From NCBI GenBank assembly GCA_021648755.1, contig JAKISG010000001.1, positions 111,738 to 175,737 of the forward strand: a DNA stretch of 64,000 bases, given 5' to 3'. The position numbers were made by a program, and so were the translations under genes. Positions 47,261 to 57,900 of this stretch are shown here, in pieces. Below the pieces are notes generated by a model. That model made no database searches and was not told where the DNA came from. It worked only from the letters and a program-made list of their open reading frames with translations. This DNA is from Flavobacteriaceae bacterium (lineage in GTDB: Bacteria; Bacteroidota; Bacteroidia; Flavobacteriales; Flavobacteriaceae). Numbering within the stretch: the stretch's first letter is position 1; every line of letters begins with the position of its first letter.

Positions 47261-47700
47261 AGGTACAAGGTTGTAGTTTACCTTGAATTTACTAACTAAT
47301 TAGAAATCAAATACAAAACTCGTTGATTTATAATTTGGATTCTAAAATCATTCAAAACTCAAAACTTAAAGTTGACTAAAAGAACCCTTTGAACCCTCTC
47401 ACAAAAACATTTTTTGATTAAATTTTTCTAACTTTTTATTAAAAAACAGACAAATAACTAATTATTTACTTTTTTTACCTTCAATTTAAAAAATTTAATC
47501 AAAAAACAATTTCACAATAGATTACTCAAAGGGTTTTAAAAATGAAACATTTAACTATAAATAATAAATAGTACATATTAGAAAAAGAATAAATTTATGA
47601 TAAAGATAATATTTACTGCCGAAAAGTTAATGGACATTTGAAATAAAATCAAGAAAAACAATTTTTAGAATATTATAAAAAGACGTAACTTTGTTCTAAT
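47261..47700. other. Gene-free AT-rich region with a nested inverted repeat
   Basis: No open frame of note lies between the tRNA terminator and the PspC gene. Two sets of inverted arms are nested: AACCCTTTGA (47383-47392) with TCAAAGGGTT (47526-47535), and an 18-base perfect pair at 47410-47427 and 47489-47506. The arms enclose about 60 bases. This could be a small structured RNA or a remnant of a mobile element. Confidence 0.55.
47686..47693 (+). promoter_or_regulatory. Candidate -7 promoter element abutting the PspC gene
   Basis: TAACTTTG matches TAnnTTTG and ends only seven bases before the ATG at 47701. A transcript from it would have almost no leader. Confidence 0.5.
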
Positions 47701-47928
47701 ATGAATTTTATAAACAGTATTAGACATTTTTTTGAACGACATGGTTTTAATGTATTGTCACGTTTTGCAGATAAACTAGGTATGCGAACAACCAATGTTA
47801 GACTCTTCTTTATTTACATTTCGTTTGTAACAGTAGGACTTTCATTCGGAATATATTTAACACTAGCTTTCTTACTGCGTTTAAAAGATATGATTTATAC
47901 AAAACGAAGTTCCGTTTTTGATTTATAA
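47701..47928 (+). CDS. PspC domain-containing small membrane protein
   Basis: The 75-residue protein has an amphipathic N-terminal part (RHFFERHGFNVLSRFADKLG), a hydrophobic segment (about 36-59) and a basic tail, LKDMIYTKRSSVFDL. This is the short PspC form common in Flavobacteriaceae. PspC proteins are membrane-stress factors in other bacteria. The role of this form is not established. It may be translated from a leaderless transcript. Confidence 0.8.
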   Translation: MNFINSIRHFFERHGFNVLSRFADKLGMRTTNVRLFFIYISFVTVGLSFGIYLTLAFLLRLKDMIYTKRSSVFDL

Positions 47929-48010
47929 AGAAAAATTTTATAGTTTAAATGAAATAGCTATTGAAAATTTATGAAAAACCTAAAAACCTTCCTTTGAAAA
48001 AAGACACAGT

Positions 48011-49006
48011 ATGGAAATGAAAAATAAACTAAAAATGGTTATAATATTAGCGATAATGCTAATGTCTATTGGTGTTTTAGGCTATATTTTTATTGGTAAT
48101 TACTCATTTATAGAAGCGCTGTATATGACAGTAATTACAATCTCTACAGTAGGTTTTAGTGAGGTACGCCCATTAAACGATTCTGAAAAAGTGTTTACTA
48201 TACTCTTAATATTAACAAGTATTACTATCTTTGGTTATATAATTTCGGTGATTACAGAATTTATTTCAAATGGTCATTTTTTAGAAGAATTAAAATATAA
48301 AAAAATGCAAAAAAAAATCAACAAACTAGAAAAACACACCATTATTTGTGGTTATGGCCGTAACGGAAGGCAGGCAATTATTAAACTTACAAACAATAAT
48401 GAACCCTGTGTTGTTATTGAGGATAATGAAAATTTAATAAAAAAAATTGAAGAAAATAGAATTCCTTATATTAAAGGCGATGCAACAAATGATATTGTTT
48501 TAAAAAATGCTGGAATTAAAAATGCAAAATACCTAATAACAACCTTACCAAGAGATGCAGATAACTTATATGTAGTACTTTCTGCTAGACAACTCAATAA
48601 TAAAATGACTATAATTAGTAGAGCTTCAAAAGAGACATCAGAAAGCAAACTACGTATTGCAGGTGCAAATAACGTTATTATGCCAGATCGTTTAGGCGGT
48701 AACCATATGGCTTCTTTAGTAGTATCCCCAGATATTATTGAATTTATAGATAAGTTATCATTAAATGGCGATTGTGATACCAATTTACAAGAAATTTCAG
48801 TGAATGAATTACCCGAAAAATTTCATAATAAAAACCTATTAACTTTAGACTTACGTAAAAAGACAGGTTGTTCAGTTATAGGATATAAATCACCTAAAAA
48901 TAAGTATATTGTTAACCCAGACCCAAAGACAAAACTAATACCAAACTCCAAATTAATAATTCTAGGAAAAATGAAGCAAATTAATAAATTAAAAGAATTG
49001 TTTTAG
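48011..49006 (+). CDS. Two-span potassium channel with TrkA-N (RCK) domain
   Basis: The 331-residue protein has two membrane spans flanking a pore loop with a filter at residues 46-50 (TVGFS followed by EVRP). An RCK domain with the Rossmann motif GYGRNGRQ (113-120) follows, then a TrkA-C-like end. The canonical K+ filter is TVGYG(D). Here Phe and Ser replace Tyr and the last Gly, so ion selectivity or gating may differ. Two in-frame ATG codons (48011, 48017) are possible starts. Confidence 0.87.
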   Translation: MEMKNKLKMVIILAIMLMSIGVLGYIFIGNYSFIEALYMTVITISTVGFSEVRPLNDSEKVFTILLILTSITIFGYIISVITEFISNGHFLEELKYKKMQKKINKLEKHTIICGYGRNGRQAIIKLTNNNEPCVVIEDNENLIKKIEENRIPYIKGDATNDIVLKNAGIKNAKYLITTLPRDADNLYVVLSARQLNNKMTIISRASKETSESKLRIAGANNVIMPDRLGGNHMASLVVSPDIIEFIDKLSLNGDCDTNLQEISVNELPEKFHNKNLLTLDLRKKTGCSVIGYKSPKNKYIVNPDPKTKLIPNSKLIILGKMKQINKLKELF

Positions 49007-49130
49007 ATGACTATAAAATAATATTTTGAAATAAAAATAATAAAAATATAAAGTTTAAGGACAACATAAAACGTACAATAATTTCAAGTGTAAAACCAGT
49101 AAAATATAACTGTCAAAAATAATTAAAGTT

Positions 49131-50072
49131 GTGTCAAATAAAACAAAAATATTAATAACAGGAAGCAATGGTCTATTAGGTCAAAACCTAGTAAACTTAC
49201 TTGTAGAACAATCAGATTATGAAATATTTGCTTTTTCAAAAGGAAAAAATAAAATTACCAAAACAACCAATTTTGAATACTTTAATGTAAACATTACCAA
49301 CTCAGAAAATGTAGTAAAACACTTAAGAAAAATAAAACCACACTTTATAATTAACTGTGCCGCAATGACAGATGTCGATGCCTGTGAATTACGAATAAGA
49401 GAATGTAATGAAGTAAATGTAAATGCAGTAAAAACACTAATAGAAAGTTGCGCCATTTACAAAACCCATTTAATCCATATTTCAACCGATTTTATATTTG
49501 ATGGCACAAAAGGATTTTATAAAGAAGAAGACAAACCAAACCCAGTAAATTATTATGGACAATCTAAATTAAATGCCGAAAAATTACTTCAAAAATCTAA
49601 AATAGACTTTAGCATTTTAAGAACCATTTTAGTTTATGGCTCCGTAGAAGATGCAAATCGAAATAACATCGTACTTTGGGTAAAAAATACGCTAGAGAAT
49701 AAACAAGAAATAAGAGCCGTTAATGACCAATTTAGAATGCCAACTTTAGCAAATGATTTGGCAAAAGCATGCTTGCTAGTAATTCAAAATAATTTAAAAC
49801 AAACTACAAATAACAGACCACAAATAAAACAAGTTTATCACGTTTCTAGTAATAAACTACTAAGTATTTATGAAATTGCTATGCAAATAGCAACAACATT
49901 TAATTTAGATAAAAAATTAATTCGAAAAATAACAACACTCGATTTAAATCAAAAAGCAGAAAGACCAATTAAGACAGGCTTTATATTAGATAAATCAATA
50001 AAAGAACTAGGCTTAGAATCCGCTAGTTTTAAAGAACGATTAACATTTTTTAAAACTTTAAATAATTTATAA
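49131..50072 (+). CDS. SDR-type NAD(P)-dependent sugar-nucleotide reductase (RmlD-like)
   Basis: The 313-residue protein is an extended short-chain dehydrogenase. It has the Rossmann start ILITGSNGLLGQNLV, NCAAMTDVDACE, STDFIFDGTKGFY and the catalytic YYGQSKLNAEK. It resembles dTDP-4-dehydrorhamnose reductase, but no other rml gene is near, so the substrate is uncertain. The start codon is GTG (49131-49133), the only codon in place for the MSNKTKILITG N-terminus. Confidence 0.85.
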   Translation: MSNKTKILITGSNGLLGQNLVNLLVEQSDYEIFAFSKGKNKITKTTNFEYFNVNITNSENVVKHLRKIKPHFIINCAAMTDVDACELRIRECNEVNVNAVKTLIESCAIYKTHLIHISTDFIFDGTKGFYKEEDKPNPVNYYGQSKLNAEKLLQKSKIDFSILRTILVYGSVEDANRNNIVLWVKNTLENKQEIRAVNDQFRMPTLANDLAKACLLVIQNNLKQTTNNRPQIKQVYHVSSNKLLSIYEIAMQIATTFNLDKKLIRKITTLDLNQKAERPIKTGFILDKSIKELGLESASFKERLTFFKTLNNL

Positions 50073-50127
50073 ATTACCTATGCAAAAACTAAAAACAAAT
50101 TAACACAATAATTTACTAAATATAAAT

Positions 50128-50135
50128 TAAATTTG
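50128..50135 (+). promoter_or_regulatory. Candidate -7 promoter element of ccsBA
   Basis: TAAATTTG followed by CA matches TAnnTTTG and lies 43 bases before the ATG. No exact TTG is seen at the standard upstream distance. Confidence 0.5.
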
Positions 50136-50178
50136 CACTTTGATTTCTTAATTTAACCTACTTGCGTTATTGATAATA

Positions 50179-53100
50179 ATGAAAAAACTAGAAAATATTT
50201 TATTCTCAACACGCCTAACAGCAATTTTATTTATTGTATTTGCTATAGCAATGGGAGTTGCGACTTTTATAGAAAGTAAATACGGCACCCAAACTTCAAA
50301 AGCATTAGTCTATAATGCAAAATGGTTTGAGTTAATCATGCTATTTTTTGTAATTAATTTTACAGGTAATATCTTTAGATATAGACTATACAGAAAAGAA
50401 AAATGGTCTGTATTAATTTTTCATTTAGCATTTGTTTTAATTCTTGTAGGAGCAGGAATTACACGATATATAAGCGAAGAAGGAATTATGGTAATTAAAG
50501 AAGGAAAAACCTCAAATACATACCTATCAGACCAAACCTATTTAAATGTTATCATAGATGACGGAAAAGACCAACTGACAGTTGTAGATAAACCAATGTT
50601 GCTTTCTAAAATTTCAAAAAACTCATTTTCTAAAAATGTGAAATTTAAAGATAAAGAACTAAAAATTTATTTAAAAAAATACATTCCGTTTATAGCAGAT
50701 AATAACCAATATGAATTTCTACACTTTGTCGAATCAACAGATGGATCAAGACACGATCATTATATTAAGAAAGGCGAAAGCCAATTAATTCATGATGTAA
50801 AAATTGGATTTGATAATAATACAGAAATTAATGCAATTAATTTTCACACAGTAGGCGGAAAATTAAAAATCAAAACAGCACACGAAGGCACTTTTTTAAG
50901 AATGCGCGATAACTTTAAAGGAGTTGTAGTTAAAGACTCACTACAAGACTTTAATCTATTATCTTTACATAAAATAGCAGGATTGAGTTTTGTTGTCCCT
51001 AGTAACTCCGTTAAAGGCACATATCAAGACCTAGACCAAGCCCAAAACGATTTAGATGCTTTAGTATTAAACATTAAAGCAAACGGAAAAACAAAACAAA
51101 TAACCGTAAAAGGAAAACAATACTTAACACTACGACCAAAACAATTTAGTTTTGAAGGTCTAAACTATAGAATACATTACGGAGCAAAAGAACGAACATT
51201 AGTTTATGGCAGCAAAACAAAAAATGAAAAACAAAAAACCTTTCATATAAAATTAAGAGATTTTCAATTAGAAAATTACCCAGGCTCTCAAAGTCCAATG
51301 TCATTTGCGAGTGAAGTAACCGTTATTTCACCAGAAAAAACATTTGATTACCGTATTTTTATGAATAATATACTGAATTATGAAGGCTATAAATTTTTTC
51401 AATCAAGTTATGAAATTACCGAGCAATATGAAGAAACAAGACTATCTGTAAACCGAGATTATTGGGGAACATTAATTACCTATATAGGCTATTTTTTATT
51501 GTTTGGAGGTCTATTAATTTCACTATTTATTAAAGGTACCCGTTTTACAAACTTAGGAAAACAATTAGAGAAAATTAAAAATAAAAGAAAAGCAGTAACG
51601 ATTGTCCTATTTTTAATAATTAGCACAGTTAGTTTTGGGCAAAATAAAACGCCACAAGACTCAAATAAACAAGAAACAACCCAAAACCAACAAAAATTAA
51701 CCGAAAAAAAAACCCACGTAGTACTAACAAAAGAACAAATAGACTCTATTGTAAAAACGAATGCCGTACCAAGAGAACACTCAGATAAATTTGCAAAAAT
51801 AATCATTCAAGATACAGGAGGAAGATTAAAACCCATACAAACTTTTGCTTCAGAATTATTAAGAAAAGTACATAAAAAAGAAACATTCAACGGTCTAGAT
51901 GCAAATCAAGTTTTTATATCCATAGTACAGAATAATCGATTTTGGTTCGAAGTACCTATAATTTTTATAGAAAGAGGAAACTATGAAGTAAGAGAAATTA
52001 TAGGAATTAGTAAAAAAGATAAGTACGCAAAATTTTCTGATTTTATTACAAATACAGGTGCATATAAACTAAAAGACCTTCAAGAAAAAGCATTTAAAAA
52101 ACAAAAGAAAAGCCAATTTGAAAAAGATATTATTAATATTGATAAACGTGTAAATTTACTATATAGAGCTTTAGAAGGCAACCTATTTACTATTTTCCCC
52201 ATTCAAAATGACCCAACAAATAAATGGATTTCACAATTCGAAATAGCCAAAGGACACTATAAAGGTATAGATTCCGTTTTTGTAAAACAAATTATACCAG
52301 TCTATAAAGAAATGCTTTACAAAGCAAATATTTCTAAAGACTATACCAAAGCAGACGAAATTTTAGAAGGAATGATTAAATTTCAAAAAAAATTCGGAGC
52401 AACAGTTTACCCAAAAGAAGAAAGAATAAATTTAGAAATAAAATACAATAAATATGATGTTTTTAAGAAATTATTTAGTTGGTATTTACTAATAGGCGTT
52501 ATTTATTTTATTTTTTTAATAGTCCAAATATTTTATGATAATAAAACAATGCAACTTATTTCAAAAATAGGTGTAGGTATTATTATAATGCTTTTCGGAA
52601 TTCACAGTATAGGTCTAATTGTGCGATGGTATATTAGTGGTCACGCACCTTGGTCAGACGCTTACGAAACCATTATTTATATAGCATGGTCAATTGTCTT
52701 ATTTGGATTAGTTTTTGGTAGAAAATCAAAATTAACCATTGCAACAACCGCTTTTTTAGCAGCAATGTTTCTGTTTTTTGCACAACAAAACTACTTTGAC
52801 CCTGCAATTACGAATTTAGTGCCCGTTTTAAACTCCTATTGGCTTATGATACACGTTGCAATAATAGTAGGTAGTTACGGTCCGTTTTTTATGGCATTTA
52901 TATTAGGAGTCTTAGCCTTGTTTATTATGGTATTTACAAATACTAAAAACAAACAAAAATTCGATTTAATTATAAAAGAATTAACCGTAATAAATGAAAT
53001 GAGTATTACAATTGGCTTACTATTGTTAACCATTGGTAATTTTTTAGGAGGTATGTGGGCAAATGAAAGTTGGGGTAGATATTGGGGTTGGGATCCAAAA

Positions 53101-53382
53101 GAAACATGGGCATTAATAAGTATTATGATTTATGCCTTTATTTTACATATGCGATTAATACCAGGACTAAAAGGGAGATTCCTATTTAACTTTGCATCTG
53201 TAATTTCAATAGCAACAATACTAATGACTTATTTTGGAGTTAATTTTTATTTATCAGGATTGCACTCTTACGGAAAATCAGATGCTGCAATAACACCAAA
53301 TGCCGTATATTACAGTATAATTTTTATTGCAATTCTAAGTTTTTTTGCCTTTATAAAATATAAAAAATATTACAGAAAATAA
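50179..53382 (+). CDS. ccsBA: Fused cytochrome c biogenesis protein CcsBA (ResB-ResC)
   Basis: This 1067-residue membrane protein attaches heme to exported apocytochromes in the System II pathway. The N-terminal ResB/CcsB part has spans at the start (about 10-30, 50-70, 80-100) and a large periplasmic domain (about 110-430). The C-terminal CcsA part has about eight spans with the heme-handling motif ESWGRYWGWDPKETWAL. The fusion is usual in Bacteroidota. The seven-heme ActA, ActE and the di-heme peroxidase are natural clients. The start is ATG 50179; a TTG at 50170 is in frame but less likely. Confidence 0.95.
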   Translation: MKKLENILFSTRLTAILFIVFAIAMGVATFIESKYGTQTSKALVYNAKWFELIMLFFVINFTGNIFRYRLYRKEKWSVLIFHLAFVLILVGAGITRYISEEGIMVIKEGKTSNTYLSDQTYLNVIIDDGKDQLTVVDKPMLLSKISKNSFSKNVKFKDKELKIYLKKYIPFIADNNQYEFLHFVESTDGSRHDHYIKKGESQLIHDVKIGFDNNTEINAINFHTVGGKLKIKTAHEGTFLRMRDNFKGVVVKDSLQDFNLLSLHKIAGLSFVVPSNSVKGTYQDLDQAQNDLDALVLNIKANGKTKQITVKGKQYLTLRPKQFSFEGLNYRIHYGAKERTLVYGSKTKNEKQKTFHIKLRDFQLENYPGSQSPMSFASEVTVISPEKTFDYRIFMNNILNYEGYKFFQSSYEITEQYEETRLSVNRDYWGTLITYIGYFLLFGGLLISLFIKGTRFTNLGKQLEKIKNKRKAVTIVLFLIISTVSFGQNKTPQDSNKQETTQNQQKLTEKKTHVVLTKEQIDSIVKTNAVPREHSDKFAKIIIQDTGGRLKPIQTFASELLRKVHKKETFNGLDANQVFISIVQNNRFWFEVPIIFIERGNYEVREIIGISKKDKYAKFSDFITNTGAYKLKDLQEKAFKKQKKSQFEKDIINIDKRVNLLYRALEGNLFTIFPIQNDPTNKWISQFEIAKGHYKGIDSVFVKQIIPVYKEMLYKANISKDYTKADEILEGMIKFQKKFGATVYPKEERINLEIKYNKYDVFKKLFSWYLLIGVIYFIFLIVQIFYDNKTMQLISKIGVGIIIMLFGIHSIGLIVRWYISGHAPWSDAYETIIYIAWSIVLFGLVFGRKSKLTIATTAFLAAMFLFFAQQNYFDPAITNLVPVLNSYWLMIHVAIIVGSYGPFFMAFILGVLALFIMVFTNTKNKQKFDLIIKELTVINEMSITIGLLLLTIGNFLGGMWANESWGRYWGWDPKETWALISIMIYAFILHMRLIPGLKGRFLFNFASVISIATILMTYFGVNFYLSGLHSYGKSDAAITPNAVYYSIIFIAILSFFAFIKYKKYYRK

Positions 53383-53440
53383 TAAAGAAAGATAATATCT
53401 AATAAAATTAACTTAGCAGTTAAAAATAAAAAACAAAGAA

Positions 53441-53956
53441 ATGTACAATAAAAAAATAAAATTAGCATTAGCAACCATAATAACAATATGGGCAGTTTAT
53501 GAATTTTCACAAGTTCATATTTGGTCAGGCATACTTATATTAGTATTAGCAGGATTATTTGTACTATTATATTTTAAAAATGAATTTATATTAATGTCAT
53601 TTCTAAGAATGCGAAAACAAGACTTTACAGGAGCAACAAAATGGCTAAATAAAATTAAAAATCCAGAAGCAGCATTAGTAACCAAACAACAAGGCTATTA
53701 TAACTTTTTAAGAGGCGTAATGGTATCACAAACTAATCTAACCCAAGCCGAAAAATTCTTTAAAAAAGCATTAAAATTAGGACTTGCAATGAATCATGAC
53801 GTAGGTATGGCAAAATTACAATTAGCAGGCATAGCAATGACAAAACGCCGTAAACGAGAAGCGCAAATGTTATTAGCAGAGGTTAAAAAATTAGACAAAC
53901 ACGGCATGTTTAAAGACCAAATGGCACAGTTAAAACAACAAATGAAGCGAATTTAA
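53441..53956 (+). CDS. DUF2892/TPR-like membrane protein
   Basis: The 171-residue protein has two hydrophobic N-terminal spans (about 8-22 and 27-45). A helical, basic C-terminal region (about 55-171) follows, with repeat-like text GATKWLNKIKNPEAALVTKQ and LTQAEKFFKKALKLGLAMNH reminiscent of tetratricopeptides. The Flavobacteriaceae family is often labelled DUF2892. The role is unknown. It lies 58 bases after ccsBA and could share its transcript. Confidence 0.72.
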   Translation: MYNKKIKLALATIITIWAVYEFSQVHIWSGILILVLAGLFVLLYFKNEFILMSFLRMRKQDFTGATKWLNKIKNPEAALVTKQQGYYNFLRGVMVSQTNLTQAEKFFKKALKLGLAMNHDVGMAKLQLAGIAMTKRRKREAQMLLAEVKKLDKHGMFKDQMAQLKQQMKRI

Positions 53957-54426
53957 ATTTATTTAGTAAAACGTATTAACCAAAGTGAAAATTAAAATAA
54001 AGAAAATATTATGGCTCATAACACAAAGATAATCAGTGATTTATTTTATTTTGAAATAAATAAATATATATTGTTTTTTTTTTAAAATATATTTATATAT
54101 GTTTGCATTAAATAATAGTTAAAATATTTATTTTAGATAATAAAATAATGCCTGTATCCCCTTATATAGGTTAGTGAATTTTAAATATTAAATCCCTTAC
54201 AGAAAATAGTTATTGTTTTTTTAACAGTAACATTTAAATTTAAGAAGTAAACTGTCTTGTTTTAATAGAACATATCAGTTAGATGATAAAATAAATAAAT
54301 TTTGAATGCGTAGTGTTTTTTTTAGATAGTAACCAAAATTAGATAGTAACCAAATAAGAAAGACTTACTCAAATAAAATTATGAAAATAAAAAATTTAGG
54401 ATAAAAAATAAGTAAGATTAATAGAG

Positions 54427-54488
54427 ACCCGAACTATAGCCTATTTTTGAGTTTTTAGAATAATTTACAAAAGGAACTATATTCGGGT
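54427..54488 (+). ncRNA. Structured hairpin A (candidate RNA element)
   Basis: ACCCGAA (54427-54433) pairs with TTCGGGT (54482-54488). After one bulged C, TATAG (54435-54439) pairs with CTATA (54477-54481). CC (54440-54441) can then pair with GG (54473-54474). The loop is about 30 bases of A/T. The same architecture recurs in hairpin B downstream, with compensatory base changes. Confidence 0.5.
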
Positions 54489-54552
54489 TATTAAAGTGAA
54501 AATAAATATTTAAATAAATAAAACGCATTTCTTAAGAGTTTAAAAATAAAAA

Positions 54553-54598
54553 ACCCCGAAAATGTAGCGTAGTTTACAGACACAACTACAATCGGGGT
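54553..54598 (+). ncRNA. Structured hairpin B (candidate RNA element)
   Basis: ACCCCGA (54553-54559) pairs with TCGGGGT (54592-54598), then TGTAG (54563-54567) pairs with CTACA (54586-54590) after a small internal loop. GGCGCC follows at 54599-54604 once the first GG is included. It resembles hairpin A in order and in the loop words TTTACA and AACTAYA. Confidence 0.5.
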
Positions 54599-54961
54599 GG
54601 CGCCATAAATAATTAATAATAAGATGAAATTAATAAATATGACTATTTCAATATCATTCTTTTTTAAGAAATATTTTTATAGAAACACAAAGGTACATTA
54701 TTATATATATAACTACAAAATTTAATGCTACTTAAAAAAATGAAGAATAGAATAACTATTTTAAAACAAATACCATAGCTTTAAATATATATTTTTTATA
54801 CTAAAAAGCATAAAGATAAAATTAAGAAAATCAATTTAAAATAATATATACGAATTATATTTTTCCCTAAAGAAAAATTATTACAAAAAGAAATAAAATC
54901 AACAACCAATAAAATCCTCAAATATTTTAGATGAGGTAATGCTAACTTAAATAGTAAGAAT

Positions 54962-57900
54962 ATGAAAAAAGCTACACAATTTCCTAAAAAAAATAAAAAT
55001 ACCATACGACTACTATTGCTGTTAGTTGGGTTTTTTAGTGTAAATATAGTTTTTACACAAACTATAACTAGCGGTCAATTAGATACCACAGGAGATCCAA
55101 TAACCTTAAATTCAGTAGATTTACCAGATGATGGTGTCTTTGTAATCATAGATGATGCAACAAATGCGGGTACCGATGCAAATGGTGCGGGTTACCGTAC
55201 AGGTACACCAGGTGCTACTTCAGACAGAAACTACACCATCACTTTTCAAGATTCGGGAGGAAACCCAGTATTAATGAATAGTGTTCAAATAGATATAGGA
55301 TTCATCAATAATGATGTTTTAAATCCAATAGATGGAGGTTTAGAAGGTTTAAACAATTGGTCTGTAAATAACGGTACAATTAATCTTAACCATACAAATG
55401 TTGGAGGCGAAGGACCTCTTGACGCTAACTTTAATGAGTTAAGCACAGTAGCAACTAATCCCAATAGTGGTAATTGGACTGGTATTACAGTACCAGCAGG
55501 AACTGTTTTTGCACCAAATGAAAATTCATTTGACGCAGCATCAAACAGCACATTAACTATAACAAGTACCGCTGATTTTTCATCTATAACGTTTACATTC
55601 GATTATCTTGCAGGTAATAACCCTTTCGGGATAATACTTTCTGAATTAAGATATACAGTGGCACCAATAAATCTACCAACAGACACAGACGGCGATCAAG
55701 TACCAGACAACGTAGATTTAGACGATGATAATGACGGTATTTTAGATACAGTAGAATGCCCACCTGTTCAAACAAATGTTTGGACAATTATAAACCCAAA
55801 CGGTTTACATGCAGAAACAGCTTTAGGTAACGGTATTACTGTAATGTGGGATATTGTTACTGGTAATCCAGGATTTTCAATAACCAATGGTCAATTTAAT
55901 CCTGCAGGTAATAATATTGCAAGTCAATTATTTTGGAATAATGCAGGAGTAGCAGGTGCAAATAGTTTACAATATGCTTATCAATTTGGAGAAACATTAA
56001 CAATTTCTTTTGTAGAAACTGCGAATCCAGCAAATCCAGTTATTGTTGAAAACCCAATAATGTATGTGGACAGAATAGGAGGTTTTTCAGGATCAACACC
56101 TAATGCAGCAACAGTAACTTTGTTAGGAGGTCTTACTTGGACAGAATTATCAGGTACTTTAGATTTCACAACTACGCCTACAACAGCAGTAGACCAAAGT
56201 GCTTTAAATGCAAGTGGAACAAACCCTTCAGAATCTAATTGGAATATTGTAGGAGGTACAGCCTCAGGAACATTACAAATTAATGGTAGTGTATCACAAT
56301 TTTCTATGCAAATGGTTCAAACAGGGCCTGTAGGAATAGGAGACGGTATTGAGATGATTTTTGATGTTCAAAACTTAAATGCCCCATCATGTGATGAAGA
56401 TGGAGATAATATACCAAATCATTTAGATTTAGATAGCGATAACGACGGTATTTATGATGTAATAGAAGCAGGAGGAACAGATACTAATACAGACGGTTTA
56501 GCAGACGATGATGATGATAATGCAAACAATACAGCAAGTAATGGTATACCAACTTCGGCAGGATCAGGAGTAACACCAATAGAAACAACAACAGGAACAT
56601 CAGATTATTTAAACACAGACAGTGACAATGACGGCTGTAGCGATGCCAACGAAGCATACGTAAATGCCAATGCAGATGGTGGCGATGACCAAGTATTTGG
56701 TTTAGGCACACCAACAGTAGATGCTAACGGTTTAATAACAGGACCAATAGCAGCAACCTACACAACAGGAGCAGTACCAGCAGTAACCGATAATACAGAC
56801 CAAATAGGCTGTATTATAGACGATGGAGATGGAGTTGATGCAACTATAGAAGATGCAGGACCAAATACAGGAGATGGTAATAATGATGGAACTTTAGATA
56901 GTTTACAATCCAATGTAGCATCTATACCAGACGCAATAGGCTCAGGCTACGTAACTCTAGAAATTACAGGAGCAACCTGTAATCAAATTACAAATATAAA
57001 TACGATATTAGAAACAGATGTAGCATCTCTTGACCCAAATTTTGATTACCCTATAGGTTTAATAGACTTTACATTATCTTGTGGTAATGTTGGCGAAAGT
57101 GCAACAATAGTAATTTATTGGCACGGACTTCCTGCAATAGACCTTTTTAGAAAATATGGCTCTACTGCACCAGGCGCAAATGATGCAACCTATGATGCCT
57201 TTACGGCCACAATGGGCACAACAATTATTGATGGTATAACAGTACCAACAACAACCTATTCGCTTACAGATGGTGCAGCAGGTGATGAAAGTGCAACAGG
57301 TGCAGAAATTGTAGATCCAGTAGGACCAGCAATTTCAGAAGATGTAGATGGTGATAATGTACCAAATGCAGATGATATATGCCCAGGTAGTGACGATAAT
57401 GCAGATGCAGATGGTGATGGTGTTCCAGATGGCTGTGATTTAGATATAGACAATGATGGCATACCAAACTATATAGATAACCCTTGTGAGGCTGCATTTA
57501 CATTTAACCAAACTTCAGAAGGTTGGTTTACAAATAATAATAATAATGGGATACCAATATCTAACCCAGCAAATCATTCAAACGATCCTGCTACAAATTT
57601 TGGAAACTGCCCAATTAATATATATGGAGTATCTAATGCTAGTATTGCAGGTTTAAGCCCAACAAATACTAATTATATTGTAGATACGGATAATGGACCA
57701 GGTATTATGTGGTTGCGAAGCCCAAATTTTGGAGGCTTAAATTTAAGTAATACACTAGGTGGTACATTTCAATTTGATTCCTATAACTATAGAGCTGGTT
57801 TTACAGGAAATCCAAATTGGATTAATATTTCTACACCAATTACGATGCAGTTTGAAGGCACAGATGGCACTATAGTTCAAGCAACAGCATCTATAAATTA

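Larger units (their letters stand above)
53957..54961. other. Gene-free 1-kb region upstream of the giant adhesin
   Basis: This very AT-rich stretch contains no convincing gene. It holds a 17-base-period direct repeat (TTAGATAGTAACCAAA twice, 54322-54337 and 54339-54354). It also holds two structured, GC-richer hairpins (54427-54488 and 54553-54598). The 54624-54725 frame (33 codons) is probably chance. A long leader or non-coding RNA for the adhesin gene is the likeliest reading. Confidence 0.6.

Noticed and set aside
54624..54725. A 33-codon open frame just after hairpin B
   Set aside because: The peptide is Ile/Phe/Tyr/Lys-rich as expected from random AT-rich DNA. It has no recognised motif and no promoter is placed for it.
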